This document shows, one piece after another, positions 9,501 through 17,049 of a stretch of 50,648 nt of DNA. Source of the stretch: JAYZDF01 sp036337945 (GTDB lineage Bacteria; Myxococcota; Kuafuiibacteriia; Kuafuiibacteriales; Kuafuiibacteriaceae); assembly GCA_036337945.1 (NCBI GenBank), contig JAYZDF010000132.1, forward strand, positions 1-50,648, read 5' to 3'. Under the pieces are notes generated by a model. The model did no database searches and was not told the origin of the DNA. It saw only the letters and a program-made list of their open reading frames with translations. The stretch's first letter is position 1; each line of letters opens with the position of its first letter. A program made the translations under genes and the position numbers.

Positions 9501-10196
9501 TGCAGGTTCAATCACCACACCATCAACAGAGGGAGCAGCATTACCAATTTTGACGCTTGCTTCGGCAGGCGACGAATCTTCCTCACCATCAGAACCAGTA
9601 ACAATGACCTTCCAAACTTGGTCGAATGCCGTATCTGAACTCGGAATAACTTCCGAGGTTCTCGTAGAAACAGCCGACCCTACGTTCCAGGTGTAGGTAA
9701 TTTCAACAGGTTCATCGTCAGCATCCTGAACGACAACCTGCGCTCGCAAATCCTGACTCGAATTTGGGTTTTCAGGGTCAATTGAAACACTCACAGTAGG
9801 AGCACTATTGACGATTCGAGTCACCGCGGTTGCTGCGGCACTTCTTTCTTTTCCGTCAAAAGCAAAAACTCGTACTTCCCATTTTTGCTTTTTCTTGGTT
9901 GCAGTTTGAGGAACGGTATCGGCAGTCAGAGCAGACTGTATCTCCCCGTCGAGAGACCATTCGTACTCATAGGTAAAAGAATCACCGTTTACATCCACCG
10001 CTGGCTCAATGATTTGGACTGCCAGAACATCTGTCGTCTTGGGATCATCTGGCGAGATTTGAATGAGCGGTGCGGACGGCGCTTGGTTCTTAGCATTCGA
10101 GGACTCGTCTGAGCCAGTGCCACTGCAGGAAGAAAGTAGTGCAAAAGTCACTAGATAATGTACAAGGAGTGGTCTCGATAAGTATGGTTTCTTCAT
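6531..10196 (-). CDS. Giant surface lipoprotein: seven Ig-like repeats, LamG, Cys-rich tail
   Basis: 1221 residues from ATG 10196, chosen because it gives a Lys-Lys signal peptide with lipobox LLSSC; an open frame extends to 10289. About residues 25-680 are seven tandem repeats of roughly 95 residues. Each begins with a P-S/T-(hydrophobic) stretch and an I-x-P-x-x-P motif and contains a Y-x-W core and a V-T/S-DG turn; they resemble bacterial PKD/Ig-like domains. About residues 680-895 form a concanavalin A/LamG-like domain (VEAWVNW, RWLHVAAVY, LFIDG). The last 320 residues carry more than 30 cysteines in C-x-x-x-x-C-type repeats like those of other lipoproteins in the window. It is likely a long surface stalk with a carbohydrate- or protein-binding head, suited to adhesion. 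No enzyme motif was seen. Confidence 0.88.
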   Translation of the reverse strand: MKKPYLSRPLLVHYLVTFALLSSCSGTGSDESSNAKNQAPSAPLIQISPDDPKTTDVLAVQIIEPAVDVNGDSFTYEYEWSLDGEIQSALTADTVPQTATKKKQKWEVRVFAFDGKERSAAATAVTRIVNSAPTVSVSIDPENPNSSQDLRAQVVVQDADDEPVEITYTWNVGSAVSTRTSEVIPSSDTAFDQVWKVIVTGSDGEEDSSPAEASVKIGNAAPSVDGVVIEPAMPTSADQLYARVEGLVDRDGDNISLSYEWFIDGTAVTTNVSERLAPGTATRGQSVAVSVTPNDGYSDGETVTSTSIVIANAPPQVSRISISPAVGTVDTIFSCDTSAIVDYDRDSLTYNFVWLVNDSQVATSESLAVPLFERGDQLACEVTVSDGTVTVGPVRSSIVIVQNSAPSLASVTIGPNDPKELDVIRATLGTATDPENDNVEFRYAWRVNGQQVTTSTTIDGTLFERGDQITLSVTPFDGRDVGTAVLSNTLIVQNSPPSIAQVNLRPDPAGTNDDLTADIVGYADPDTSDSRQFEFAWTVNGSPVSLTVGVMPSSFYVRGSTVTVTVTPSDRTSSGQPVTSAPLVISNTLPETPGVTVFPSPASERDDLFCQISSASQDADLDPVSYTYAWLVDGNATTHTSSIVRSEFTGPGELWSCQVTPSDGYGNGSPGTFDSYVSATCDSIEFDGAGDFISIDTSPQVNYGTEATVEAWVNWQGNPSPDFSEILFTHRPQIASLELGIIGTDSQPCACPGRSAGQLYFRWGNSCGTDTCLTAGTPLNANRWLHVAAVYNAGSVTLFIDGSAVDTTTSAAAIQSIVGTSSAAIAGLGDGSSSFFGGQIAEIRVSTSALYLSDFIPASRLANESTSIFHTRFTEGGGQEIADLSQTHGPSRLTGGNWIPDGPECGFDVGNIASQYASALCRFRSRCEPVFYPYLSTDEAACVAERTTNFIALYGAFVPMLDQGRMRFEETVFDGCIDGLDNVSCTRGLDAAQCDFFVGEQLPGQPCGVSDECVSDAYCPVGAQFGTCAACTPRTLDGADCSNTACRDGSRCLTVGTSELCISFRADVGQSCGTVATGLCRGRLQCVGSTTRSCREPAALGQTCDDQQVNAPACNIYLSEVCDNSRCVAANWVTVGDSCVGPNECDVNSTCNTNTRVCDALPVAGQPCLQGRCSPDHYCDSSQICRADVPVGSACTATSECQPSKYCVNNVCQDFVWTQCN

Positions 10197-10313
10197 TATG
10201 CAATCCCATTGTCGCAGCGTTTTGGCGGACATCGTTATGTGTCTCAGATTGTAGAGAAGACCACAAGATGGAGGGATTATTTTTGCCACTTAAGGCCAAA
10301 ATCTGTGCGCTTA

Positions 10314-12491
10314 TTAGGCGACTTCTTGGATTCTTTTGGCCAGTTCTGGTGTCTCACCGACAAAGATATCTAGTTGGTTCTTGCTCAACTGAAAAACTTC
10401 CATATCTGAATCAGCAATCATAGACGCTTTTCGGTGTGACGCGGTAACCATGTCTACATCACCGACAAGCATGCCCGGGAAAATGTTATCCAAAACTTCT
10501 GCCTGACCGTCTTTCGCGTAGTAAGTGCGCCCTCTTCCGCTCTTGATCAAGAACAAGGTCTCGGCAGGTTCGCCTTCATGCATAATGACTTCGCCTCGTT
10601 TCACTTCTCTAAAGTGCAACAATTCCATCAAATTCCGTCGCTTCGAACCGGGTAAGACACCGAAGATATGTGACATAGCAAAAATCGAATCTACGACTCT
10701 ATCTTTATAAAATTGAACGAGAATACTTGAGGCTTCGGGATTTCCTGCCATCACTTTCTCATAAACCTTCCGATCAATTTCGAGCGCAATCACATGACCC
10801 AAAGCTTCAACTGTCGCACTTCGTGGCGCACCAGAGAAGAAGCTCTGTTCCCCAAAAAAGTCTCCTGCACTCAAACTTGCGACATATACGCGGTGGTCAT
10901 TCTCGTCAGTGATGTAAACAACCGTACGACCGGAAAGAATTAGGAACATCGTGTTGCCTTCGTCGCCTTGTCCGACAATTCGTTGCTCGGAGGCAAACTG
11001 ATGCTGTCGGCCAACTGTAGCAAGTTGAACAAACGAATTCGGGTCGAATGCTCGAAGTAATGCCAACTCCTGAACGGAGGCTTCGCCGAGAGTTATCGTC
11101 AAAGTGAGTAAATCGGAAAGTAATTCTTCAACACCACCACCCCGTCTAAATAAGTACGGCAAAATGAGGGAGTCGGATTTTCCGACCAAATTGACCCATT
11201 GACCCAGTTCCTTGCGAATCTCTATATCGTCATCAATTGAGAGCATGCGTTTTGCGCAGAGTAGACTTTGCGCGAGCAAACCATGCTGAGCAAATTTCAC
11301 ACCGGCGGCGCGGAAGGCGGACATAGCACCTTCTTCATTATCCAGCCGCAACATGACATCACCCATCGTTACAAAGCGCCAAAGGCTGGGCGCTTTACGA
11401 AACTTATCTGCGAGCTCTAGAATCTCGCTCTCGACGTTCATGCTAGCAGCCGCGATTTCCTCTTTATCTGCCGGGCCCGTTGAAGAATAAGGGGCGACGT
11501 TTGGCGGGCTAACACTTGGAAAATCAACTCCCCGAAGCTGGCTTATTTCTGCTTTCCGCTCCTGAACGTATGATTGCAGTTTATAGTTATCGAAACCTCG
11601 GTACTTTCTGCTGAGAACATCATGAATCTCAGTCGCAAAATCGCGAGCACTCTGGAATCGTTTCGCAGGGTCTCGCTCTAAAGCCTTGAGAACTAATTTA
11701 TCAATTCGCCGTGAAATATCAGAGTTATACTTTGATGGTCGTTCGACATCTGCCGTCGCTACGCGCTGCATGAGCTCTTTGTTAACGTCAAAACCATAGA
11801 GAGGCTGACCGGTGAGAAGCTCCCACAAGACAATGCCGCACGAAAAGACATCGGCACGTCGGTCGATCTTCTGACCCGTTGCGTGCTCTGGAGACATGTA
11901 TGGGTACTTGCCGACAACAGTACCGTCTTCTTCGAGTTTCGCGAGACCTTTCGCTTTCGCTACACCAAAGTCAGTAACCTTCACCTCACCGTTGTAAGAG
12001 ACCATGATGTTGTCAGGACTGATGTCTCGATGAACAATATTGAGAGGCTCGCCTGCATCGCTGACTAAGTTATGAGCGTAATCAAGGCCTTTGAGCGCTT
12101 CGGCCATGACATATAACGCTATCCCAGCTGGCAGACCTTTACCTCCACTAGGAATATCGAGAAGATCTGCTGTATCACATCCTTCTACAAACTCCATCGC
12201 TAGATAGTAGCAGCCGTCAGCTTCACCGAAATCGAAGACCTGAACGACATTGGCATGAGTGAGCTTAATCGCGACCCGTGCCTCATTAATGAACATTGAG
12301 GTAAACTTCTTGTTCTGAGTCAGCTCGCGCCGGATCCTCTTAATAACAAGGTTCTTTTCAAAGCCATCAATAGAGGCTGAACGAGCGAAGAAGATTTCTC
12401 CCATCCCGCCTTCACCAATGCGCTTAAGTAAACGAAATCGGCCAAAAGGTTCCAACGGCTCGCATTGTACGTAAGATAAACTTCGAACCAA
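10314..12491 (-). CDS. Serine/threonine kinase with two C-terminal cyclic-nucleotide-binding domains
   Basis: 725 residues. The kinase domain (about 17-285) has glycine loop GEGGMG (26-31), K50, HRD at 154-156 in HRDISPDN, DFG at 174-176 and YMSPEH. A helical, TPR-like stretch lies around residues 365-440. Two cNMP-binding folds follow, at about 480-600 and 605-722. The first has FGEQSFF and PRSATVEA, keeping the phosphate-binding arginine of CAP/PKA domains; the second is degenerate (GDVDM and HRKASM in their place). A nucleotide second messenger probably controls the kinase, but the order is opposite to eukaryotic PKG, where the sensor precedes the kinase. There is no ATG before the domain: TTG 12491 is used, TTG 12455 is the alternative. 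The gene is 54 bp downstream of a membrane protein gene on the same strand. Confidence 0.93.
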   Translation of the reverse strand: MVRSLSYVQCEPLEPFGRFRLLKRIGEGGMGEIFFARSASIDGFEKNLVIKRIRRELTQNKKFTSMFINEARVAIKLTHANVVQVFDFGEADGCYYLAMEFVEGCDTADLLDIPSGGKGLPAGIALYVMAEALKGLDYAHNLVSDAGEPLNIVHRDISPDNIMVSYNGEVKVTDFGVAKAKGLAKLEEDGTVVGKYPYMSPEHATGQKIDRRADVFSCGIVLWELLTGQPLYGFDVNKELMQRVATADVERPSKYNSDISRRIDKLVLKALERDPAKRFQSARDFATEIHDVLSRKYRGFDNYKLQSYVQERKAEISQLRGVDFPSVSPPNVAPYSSTGPADKEEIAAASMNVESEILELADKFRKAPSLWRFVTMGDVMLRLDNEEGAMSAFRAAGVKFAQHGLLAQSLLCAKRMLSIDDDIEIRKELGQWVNLVGKSDSLILPYLFRRGGGVEELLSDLLTLTITLGEASVQELALLRAFDPNSFVQLATVGRQHQFASEQRIVGQGDEGNTMFLILSGRTVVYITDENDHRVYVASLSAGDFFGEQSFFSGAPRSATVEALGHVIALEIDRKVYEKVMAGNPEASSILVQFYKDRVVDSIFAMSHIFGVLPGSKRRNLMELLHFREVKRGEVIMHEGEPAETLFLIKSGRGRTYYAKDGQAEVLDNIFPGMLVGDVDMVTASHRKASMIADSDMEVFQLSKNQLDIFVGETPELAKRIQEVA

Positions 12492-12545
12492 GTACCATTC
12501 GGCCCTTTTTCGCGGGAATCGGACATTTTACTGAAGCACTAGAAG

Positions 12546-13676
12546 TCAGCTGCGCCCAAAGAACGGGATAAAGGTTTCGGTAAAGCCTTCGAGTCGAGCG
12601 CCTGACTTTTGGGCAATCTCGCTTATAACCGGTTCATATCGTAGCGGGATTAACAGCTCTCGCCCATTAACATGCAACGTAAACCCTAGAATCTCTCGTT
12701 TCAGTACCGCATCAGTGCTGTCGTCTAGGGCCCGTGAAGCCTCAAACTCTGCTTTGGCTGCGACGAACCACTTACCTTTGTGCCGCCATAAAAACAGCTT
12801 GGAGCGTGCGGGCCAATCTGGAAGGTTCCCGTTGAATATCAGCAATGGACCAAAGTCGTTAATCGTCGACGTTGAGTTGTCCTGAGGGAGCTCGGCGACT
12901 CTCCGGCTTCTCCAAACCAAGTCTCGGATCAGAATGCCAGCAAATTGAGTGAGACGAAGCGCCCATCGAATGGCTAAAAGTGAGACAAAAATGATCGCAA
13001 GATTGAGGAAAAACGCCAGCCACGGAAAAAAGATCGCAAGGAGTACGAGACCAACTGTCACCACAAGTTTGGCGACCTGAAAGGCTGCATCGACCATAGG
13101 AAACGGTGAAATCCAGATTAGGATGTCGAAGGCAATACGTAGCGCACAAACCACCGAATACGCCATCAGGCCAAAGGCAAGTAAGCCTGCTTGGGTCGCA
13201 AGACCTGCTTGTAAATGAGTTGAAACAACTGATTCCGTAACCGGCCAGGCGACTAAGGCGATGGAGATCAATCCAAGAACTGACTCGGAGGTACCAATGA
13301 ATTCTGCGATCGGTTTGGTGAGCTTAAAGCTTCTCCCAAATTTTAACATCAACCCCAAAAAGAGTAATGCTCCCCAGACCCACGGAGAAGAAAGCGGCTC
13401 AAGACCCTGCGGCGCTTTCCAATGACCCCCATGCGCTGCGAATCCTAGCGCACCAAGCGCGATGAGTGGATTAATGCCTAATGGTGCAACCACCGCGGTA
13501 GACATAACCAAACGGTTAAATTCCGTGGTTCTAGAACTCCCACTTCGCGACGCCTTAGACTTTTTGGTAACCTGCGAAGAGGAAACCCGCCGAGAAGCAT
13601 GCGTTTGCTGGTTCGCAGTCATCGCTGAAACGAAAAAAAATAGTAAGATGACCCATATCAATCTCGACAGCTTCAT
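12546..13676 (-). CDS. Multi-pass membrane protein, possibly DUF4126-like
   Basis: 376 residues. The N-terminus is a hydrophobic signal-like helix (residues 5-22) followed by a Ser/Arg/Lys-rich stretch, then about six transmembrane segments between residues 60 and 240 and a soluble C-terminal 120 residues. The PLGINPLIALGALGFAAHGG stretch and the spacing of the helices recall DUF4126 membrane proteins, but this resemblance is weak. It is transcribed towards the cNMP-domain kinase 54 bp away, so the two may be co-expressed, and it is divergent from the enoyl-reductase-like gene with only 21 bp between the start codons. Its function is unknown. Confidence 0.82.
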   Translation of the reverse strand: MKLSRLIWVILLFFFVSAMTANQQTHASRRVSSSQVTKKSKASRSGSSRTTEFNRLVMSTAVVAPLGINPLIALGALGFAAHGGHWKAPQGLEPLSSPWVWGALLFLGLMLKFGRSFKLTKPIAEFIGTSESVLGLISIALVAWPVTESVVSTHLQAGLATQAGLLAFGLMAYSVVCALRIAFDILIWISPFPMVDAAFQVAKLVVTVGLVLLAIFFPWLAFFLNLAIIFVSLLAIRWALRLTQFAGILIRDLVWRSRRVAELPQDNSTSTINDFGPLLIFNGNLPDWPARSKLFLWRHKGKWFVAAKAEFEASRALDDSTDAVLKREILGFTLHVNGRELLIPLRYEPVISEIAQKSGARLEGFTETFIPFFGRS

Positions 13677-13697
13677 TTCATTCTCCTCATTATAGTC

Positions 13698-14876
13698 ATG
13701 AATATGAAAGACGAACGACCATACGATATCATTTTGCTGGGAGCGACGGGATTTACTGGGAAGCTCACAGCCGAATATCTCGCTTCGAACGCACCCGAAG
13801 GGCTAAAATGGGCTATCGCGGGCCGCAATGAGACAAAACTCGACGCTGTAAAGAAGCATCTCGCAGAGTCATTTTCAGTCGAAATCGACAGCTTCACGGC
13901 CGATACCTCTGACCAAGGCTCACTCGACGTTTGCACATCTAGCACTCGCGTACTCATATCCACGGTAGGACCTTATGATAAGCACGGTTGGCTCGTCGTA
14001 AAGTCCTGTGTCGAAAATCTCTGTCATTACGCGGACATCACAGGTGAACCTTTATTTGTAAACCGGATTCGGAAAGAGTTTCACGAAGAAGCAAAGCAGC
14101 AAGAACTTAAGATCATCCACTGCTGCGGATTCGACAGCATACCCCACGACCTGGGCGCCCTCTTTACCGTGAACGAACTCGGTGGAGAAGATTCCAAAAG
14201 CATCGATGGATTTGTCGTAGCAAATGGAGAATTTTCTGGAGGGACCTGGCATTCGGCATTGGGAGCCATGCGAAAGACCCCTTGGTCGCAAATGCGAACA
14301 TCCAAACCTCGACCAGAACGTTCCCGCAAAATTCGGTCGACAGCGAAGAAGATCTTTTTTCATAAGGAACTAAAGCGGTGGGCAGTACCACTTCCGACCA
14401 TTGACCCGCAGATCGTTTGTCGAAGTGCAGCAATGCTTCCCAAGTATGGGGCCGAATTCTCCTACGGCCATTACATAAGAATGCGGTCGCTAACAAAGGT
14501 GCTTGGCTTAGTTGGCGGCATTGCCTCACTGGCTGTGGCCGCTAAGGTCCCCTTTCTTCAAGCCCTCGCGTTTAAAGTAAAAAGCCCGGGCGATGGGCCA
14601 AGCGAAGAGAAAAGAGCGAAAAGTTGGTTCAAAGTACGTTTCATTGGAACCGCGAAAGATCGTCGAGTAGTAACTGAAGTAAGTGGAGGAGACCCCGGCT
14701 ACAGTGAAACGTCAAAGATGCTCGCTGAATCGGCCCTTTGTCTTGCCTGCGACCAAGCACGACTTCCGGAGCACTACGGCGTAATCACAACGGCTGTAGC
14801 TATGGGTGAAGCTCTTATCGATCGACTCCAAAATGCTGGGATAAAGTTTGAAGTGATCGAGAAAGGGTCAAAATGA
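13698..14876 (+). CDS. Saccharopine dehydrogenase-like / trans-acting enoyl reductase family oxidoreductase
   Basis: 392-residue NAD(P)-dependent oxidoreductase. The N-terminal Rossmann fold has GATGFTGKL at about residues 14-22 and AGRNETKL near 40-48. The conserved STVGPYDKHG stretch, HYADITGE and HCCGFDSIPHDLG follow. These mark the SCCPDH/trans-acting enoyl reductase branch, which includes mycobacterial Rv2953 acting on phthiocerol and phenolphthiocerol lipids, rather than lysine-pathway saccharopine dehydrogenase. The likely role is hydride transfer on a lipid- or polyketide-derived substrate; the substrate is unknown. The stop codon overlaps the start of the ThrRS editing-domain gene in ATGA, so translation of the two is coupled. 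Confidence 0.9.
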   Translation: MNMKDERPYDIILLGATGFTGKLTAEYLASNAPEGLKWAIAGRNETKLDAVKKHLAESFSVEIDSFTADTSDQGSLDVCTSSTRVLISTVGPYDKHGWLVVKSCVENLCHYADITGEPLFVNRIRKEFHEEAKQQELKIIHCCGFDSIPHDLGALFTVNELGGEDSKSIDGFVVANGEFSGGTWHSALGAMRKTPWSQMRTSKPRPERSRKIRSTAKKIFFHKELKRWAVPLPTIDPQIVCRSAAMLPKYGAEFSYGHYIRMRSLTKVLGLVGGIASLAVAAKVPFLQALAFKVKSPGDGPSEEKRAKSWFKVRFIGTAKDRRVVTEVSGGDPGYSETSKMLAESALCLACDQARLPEHYGVITTAVAMGEALIDRLQNAGIKFEVIEKGSK

Positions 14877-15286
14877 GAATCCTCGGTTATCAAGCTTCCA
14901 GCTTTTCTTGGCAGCCCTTCTCAAAAACACTAAAGGAGGAAGAACGTGTCGCCGAGCCAGGTGAGATAGAAGACGCTGTCGTCTTGTTTATGCATATCGA
15001 AAGTAAAGACACGGGCGAAGAATTCAGTCGTAGTTTCAAAAAATCGCTCAAACACATCAAATGGATGGCCAACAAACGAGAATTGAAAAACATCGTTCTT
15101 CACTCTTTTGCCCATCTCGGTGGAGAAAGCTGTACACCAGAACAAGCAAAACACTTCCTTGATTCCCTTGAGGATCGACTCTCAAGCACAGGTTATCAGG
15201 TTTCTCAAACACCATTTGGATGGTTTTGTTCTTGGAATCTCTCCGTGTTCGGCGAGAGCATGGCGAAGGTTTATAAAGAGTTTTGA
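14873..15286 (+). CDS. Stand-alone archaeal-type threonyl-tRNA synthetase editing domain protein
   Basis: 137 residues covering just one domain, which matches the N-terminal editing domain of archaeal ThrRS (tRNA-Thr_ED, a D-aminoacyl-tRNA deacylase-like fold). Signatures are the N-terminal MRILGY strand, VVLFMHIES near residues 37-45, the LHSFAHLGG stretch near 76-84 and PFGWFCSW near 113-120, all at the expected spacing. In archaea this domain removes serine mischarged onto tRNA-Thr. No synthetase catalytic or anticodon domain is attached, and bacteria normally edit with an unrelated N2 domain, so this would be a trans-editing factor or a repurposed hydrolase. The ATG overlaps the upstream stop (ATGA), indicating translational coupling. 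It converges with TerC with a 2-nt gap. The family call is confident, the function is inference. Confidence 0.85.
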   Translation: MRILGYQASSFSWQPFSKTLKEEERVAEPGEIEDAVVLFMHIESKDTGEEFSRSFKKSLKHIKWMANKRELKNIVLHSFAHLGGESCTPEQAKHFLDSLEDRLSSTGYQVSQTPFGWFCSWNLSVFGESMAKVYKEF

Positions 15287-15288
15287 CC

Positions 15289-16023
15289 TTATTCGTTTAC
15301 AGAAATACTCGGTTTGCCTTTATTTTTTCGAAAGCGCATATTCACAAGTTCAACCGAAAGCGCGAAGCCCATCGCAAAATAAATATAACCTTTAGCGATA
15401 TGTTGACCCAAGCCTTCAGCGGTTAGAAGAACTCCAATCAACAACAAAAACGCGAGCGCTAATATCTTCATAGATGGATGTCGGTTCACAAAATCGCCAA
15501 TCGACTGAGCGAAAATCAACATAACAATCATCGCAAGGATGATAGCGGTAATCATAATTTTAATATCATCGACCATTCCGATGGCGGTAATGACAGAGTC
15601 TAAAGAAAAAATGATATCCATAATCATCACTTGAATGATGATACTGATAAATTGCCCGGTACCGCTTGCAGTTGTTTCTTCTGCATCGGCCTCTACTTTG
15701 TCATAAATTTCGTGAGCACTTTTTCCTATCAAGAACAAACCGCCTGCAAACAAAATCAGGTTTCTACCGGTGAATTCGTGACCCAGAAGAGAGAATAGAG
15801 GTTTGGTCAGTCCCATAAGCCAAGACAGTGCCAATAGTAACAATACTCGAGTTATCAAAGCCCCAAATAAGCCTGTCCGATAAGCCGTTTTCTGCTGATG
15901 TTCTGGGAGTTTTGCTACGAGGATAGCGATAAATACAACGTTATCAATCCCTAAAATGATCTCGAGACCAGCCAGTGCGGCCAAAGCAACAAGGTTTTCT
16001 GGATTGGTAAATATCTCAATCAT
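15289..16023 (-). CDS. TerC family integral membrane protein
   Basis: 244 residues from ATG 16023, chosen because GGAG lies 9 nt upstream; an in-frame ATG also exists at 16047 and would add 8 residues. About seven transmembrane helices. Two acidic motifs diagnostic of TerC/Alx proteins are present: EIILGIDNVVF in the first helix and DIIFSLDSVITAIG in the second half. Family members are linked to tellurite resistance, manganese efflux and metal loading of exported enzymes. The C-terminus is soluble and basic. Divergent from the small membrane protein gene at 16115; a 13-bp inverted repeat sits between them. Confidence 0.92.
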   Translation of the reverse strand: MIEIFTNPENLVALAALAGLEIILGIDNVVFIAILVAKLPEHQQKTAYRTGLFGALITRVLLLLALSWLMGLTKPLFSLLGHEFTGRNLILFAGGLFLIGKSAHEIYDKVEADAEETTASGTGQFISIIIQVMIMDIIFSLDSVITAIGMVDDIKIMITAIILAMIVMLIFAQSIGDFVNRHPSMKILALAFLLLIGVLLTAEGLGQHIAKGYIYFAMGFALSVELVNMRFRKNKGKPSISVNE

Positions 16024-16068
16024 CCTAATGTACTCCATAGACTTCATAATGGAGAGAACATCTCATCG

Positions 16069-16081
16069 CAAGGTGACCTTG
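16069..16081. promoter_or_regulatory. Possible operator: 13-bp inverted repeat
   Basis: A perfect inverted repeat, caaggt-g-accttg, lies in the 91-bp divergent region between TerC (start 16023) and the small membrane protein gene (start 16115). Its position suits a dimeric regulator controlling either gene. The same site could also form a weak hairpin; no promoter boxes could be placed with confidence. Confidence 0.3.
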
Positions 16082-16114
16082 CCCAAGGCGTAAAGTTTCG
16101 ACTATGAATAACGT

Positions 16115-16393
16115 ATGCTCGGTTCACTCACGAAGGGCCTTCCGGTACCTGTTCAAATTATTCATTGGGTGATCATAGTAAATCTTGTCGTGCAATGTCT
16201 TTATGGCTCCTATATGGTCTTCTTTGTCGTGACCGGCGGACATACGGGGCCTCTCGGTGGTGCCGCGAATGAGATACCGTTTGAACTTATGATGACTCGT
16301 CGCCTTTATGCGTCTGAAACTTGGATCGCTATTACCGGCCTGTCTCTCTATATAGGTGTGATTGAAATTCTTCCCCGAATTTTGAGGAAGTAA
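16115..16393 (+). CDS. Small two-helix membrane protein
   Basis: 92 residues with two hydrophobic helices, at about residues 14-40 and 68-86, joined by a Gly/Pro-rich loop. The short C-terminal end is basic (RILRK), suggesting a cytosolic C-terminus. No family was recognised. It starts with ATG and ends 8 bp before the ATC-hydrolase-like gene on the same strand, so the two are probably one transcription unit. A membrane partner for the downstream protein is a reasonable guess, not shown. Confidence 0.75.
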   Translation: MLGSLTKGLPVPVQIIHWVIIVNLVVQCLYGSYMVFFVVTGGHTGPLGGAANEIPFELMMTRRLYASETWIAITGLSLYIGVIEILPRILRK

Positions 16394-16401
16394 ACGTAGC
16401 C

Positions 16402-17049
16402 ATGAAACTGAAGCTTATCTGGTTTGATCTTCGCGCTGGAATGCCAATTGCGATCACCGAGCTTAGGAAGTCGTTAGGACTACTCGGCACAATACGGACT
16501 CTCTTTTATTTTATCGCCCGGAGCGTGTTCAACGACCCACTAAAGGACTTACCAAAACCTTCAACTGTTTCGGAGGTATTTTCTTATCACCAAATACGGC
16601 CTGCTTTCATTCTTGATGATGTCCTCACCCGAGACCTTTGTTTAGCAGATAATGAGAAGCACAGCGTGCTTCAGACGGTCATCACGACTACGGGAGCAAA
16701 GTATATTTCAACGAATGTGCGCATTCCATCCCCGGAGGAATGGGAAGAGATGTCTGACTCAGATAAAGACGAGTTCACGAAGAATACAATGGCTCGGTTT
16801 CTCAATGCTGAGGCTAGAGTGGTAGAGACGCCAAGCACAGTTTTTGGTTTTGATGTCACTCACTGCCACTTTGCTGCGATTTGTCGAAAACTGAATCGTC
16901 CTCACCTGGCTCCGCTGTTTTGCGGAGCGGACCAAGTGTACTTTGAACGTAAAGAAGTCTTAGTGCAGCTCAACCGAGAACACACCCTCGCTCAGGGCGA
17001 TAAGCATTGCTCTTTTCGATTTCACTTCGATGACAATAAGCAGTCCTAA
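16402..17049 (+). CDS. L-2-amino-thiazoline-4-carboxylate hydrolase-like protein
   Basis: 215 residues. The C-terminal half matches the ATC hydrolase family, named for a Pseudomonas enzyme that opens the thiazoline ring on the route to L-cysteine: FDVTHCHFAAIC near residues 153-164, APLFCGADQVYF near 172-183 and the HTLAQGDKHCSFRF end. The family's conserved cysteines, histidine and aspartate are kept. The N-terminal 75 residues are helical and typical of the wider family. Most members are uncharacterised, so the exact substrate is open. A GAGG/AGGAAG ribosome binding site precedes the ATG. The stop overlaps by 4 bp the stop of the convergent YheT-type hydrolase gene. Confidence 0.8.
   Translation: MKLKLIWFDLRAGMPIAITELRKSLGLLGTIRTLFYFIARSVFNDPLKDLPKPSTVSEVFSYHQIRPAFILDDVLTRDLCLADNEKHSVLQTVITTTGAKYISTNVRIPSPEEWEEMSDSDKDEFTKNTMARFLNAEARVVETPSTVFGFDVTHCHFAAICRKLNRPHLAPLFCGADQVYFERKEVLVQLNREHTLAQGDKHCSFRFHFDDNKQS

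Noticed and set aside
16024..16114. yybP-ykoY manganese riboswitch upstream of the TerC gene
   Set aside because: TerC-family genes often follow this riboswitch, but the conserved GGGGAGUA and helix elements are missing in the 91-bp leader.
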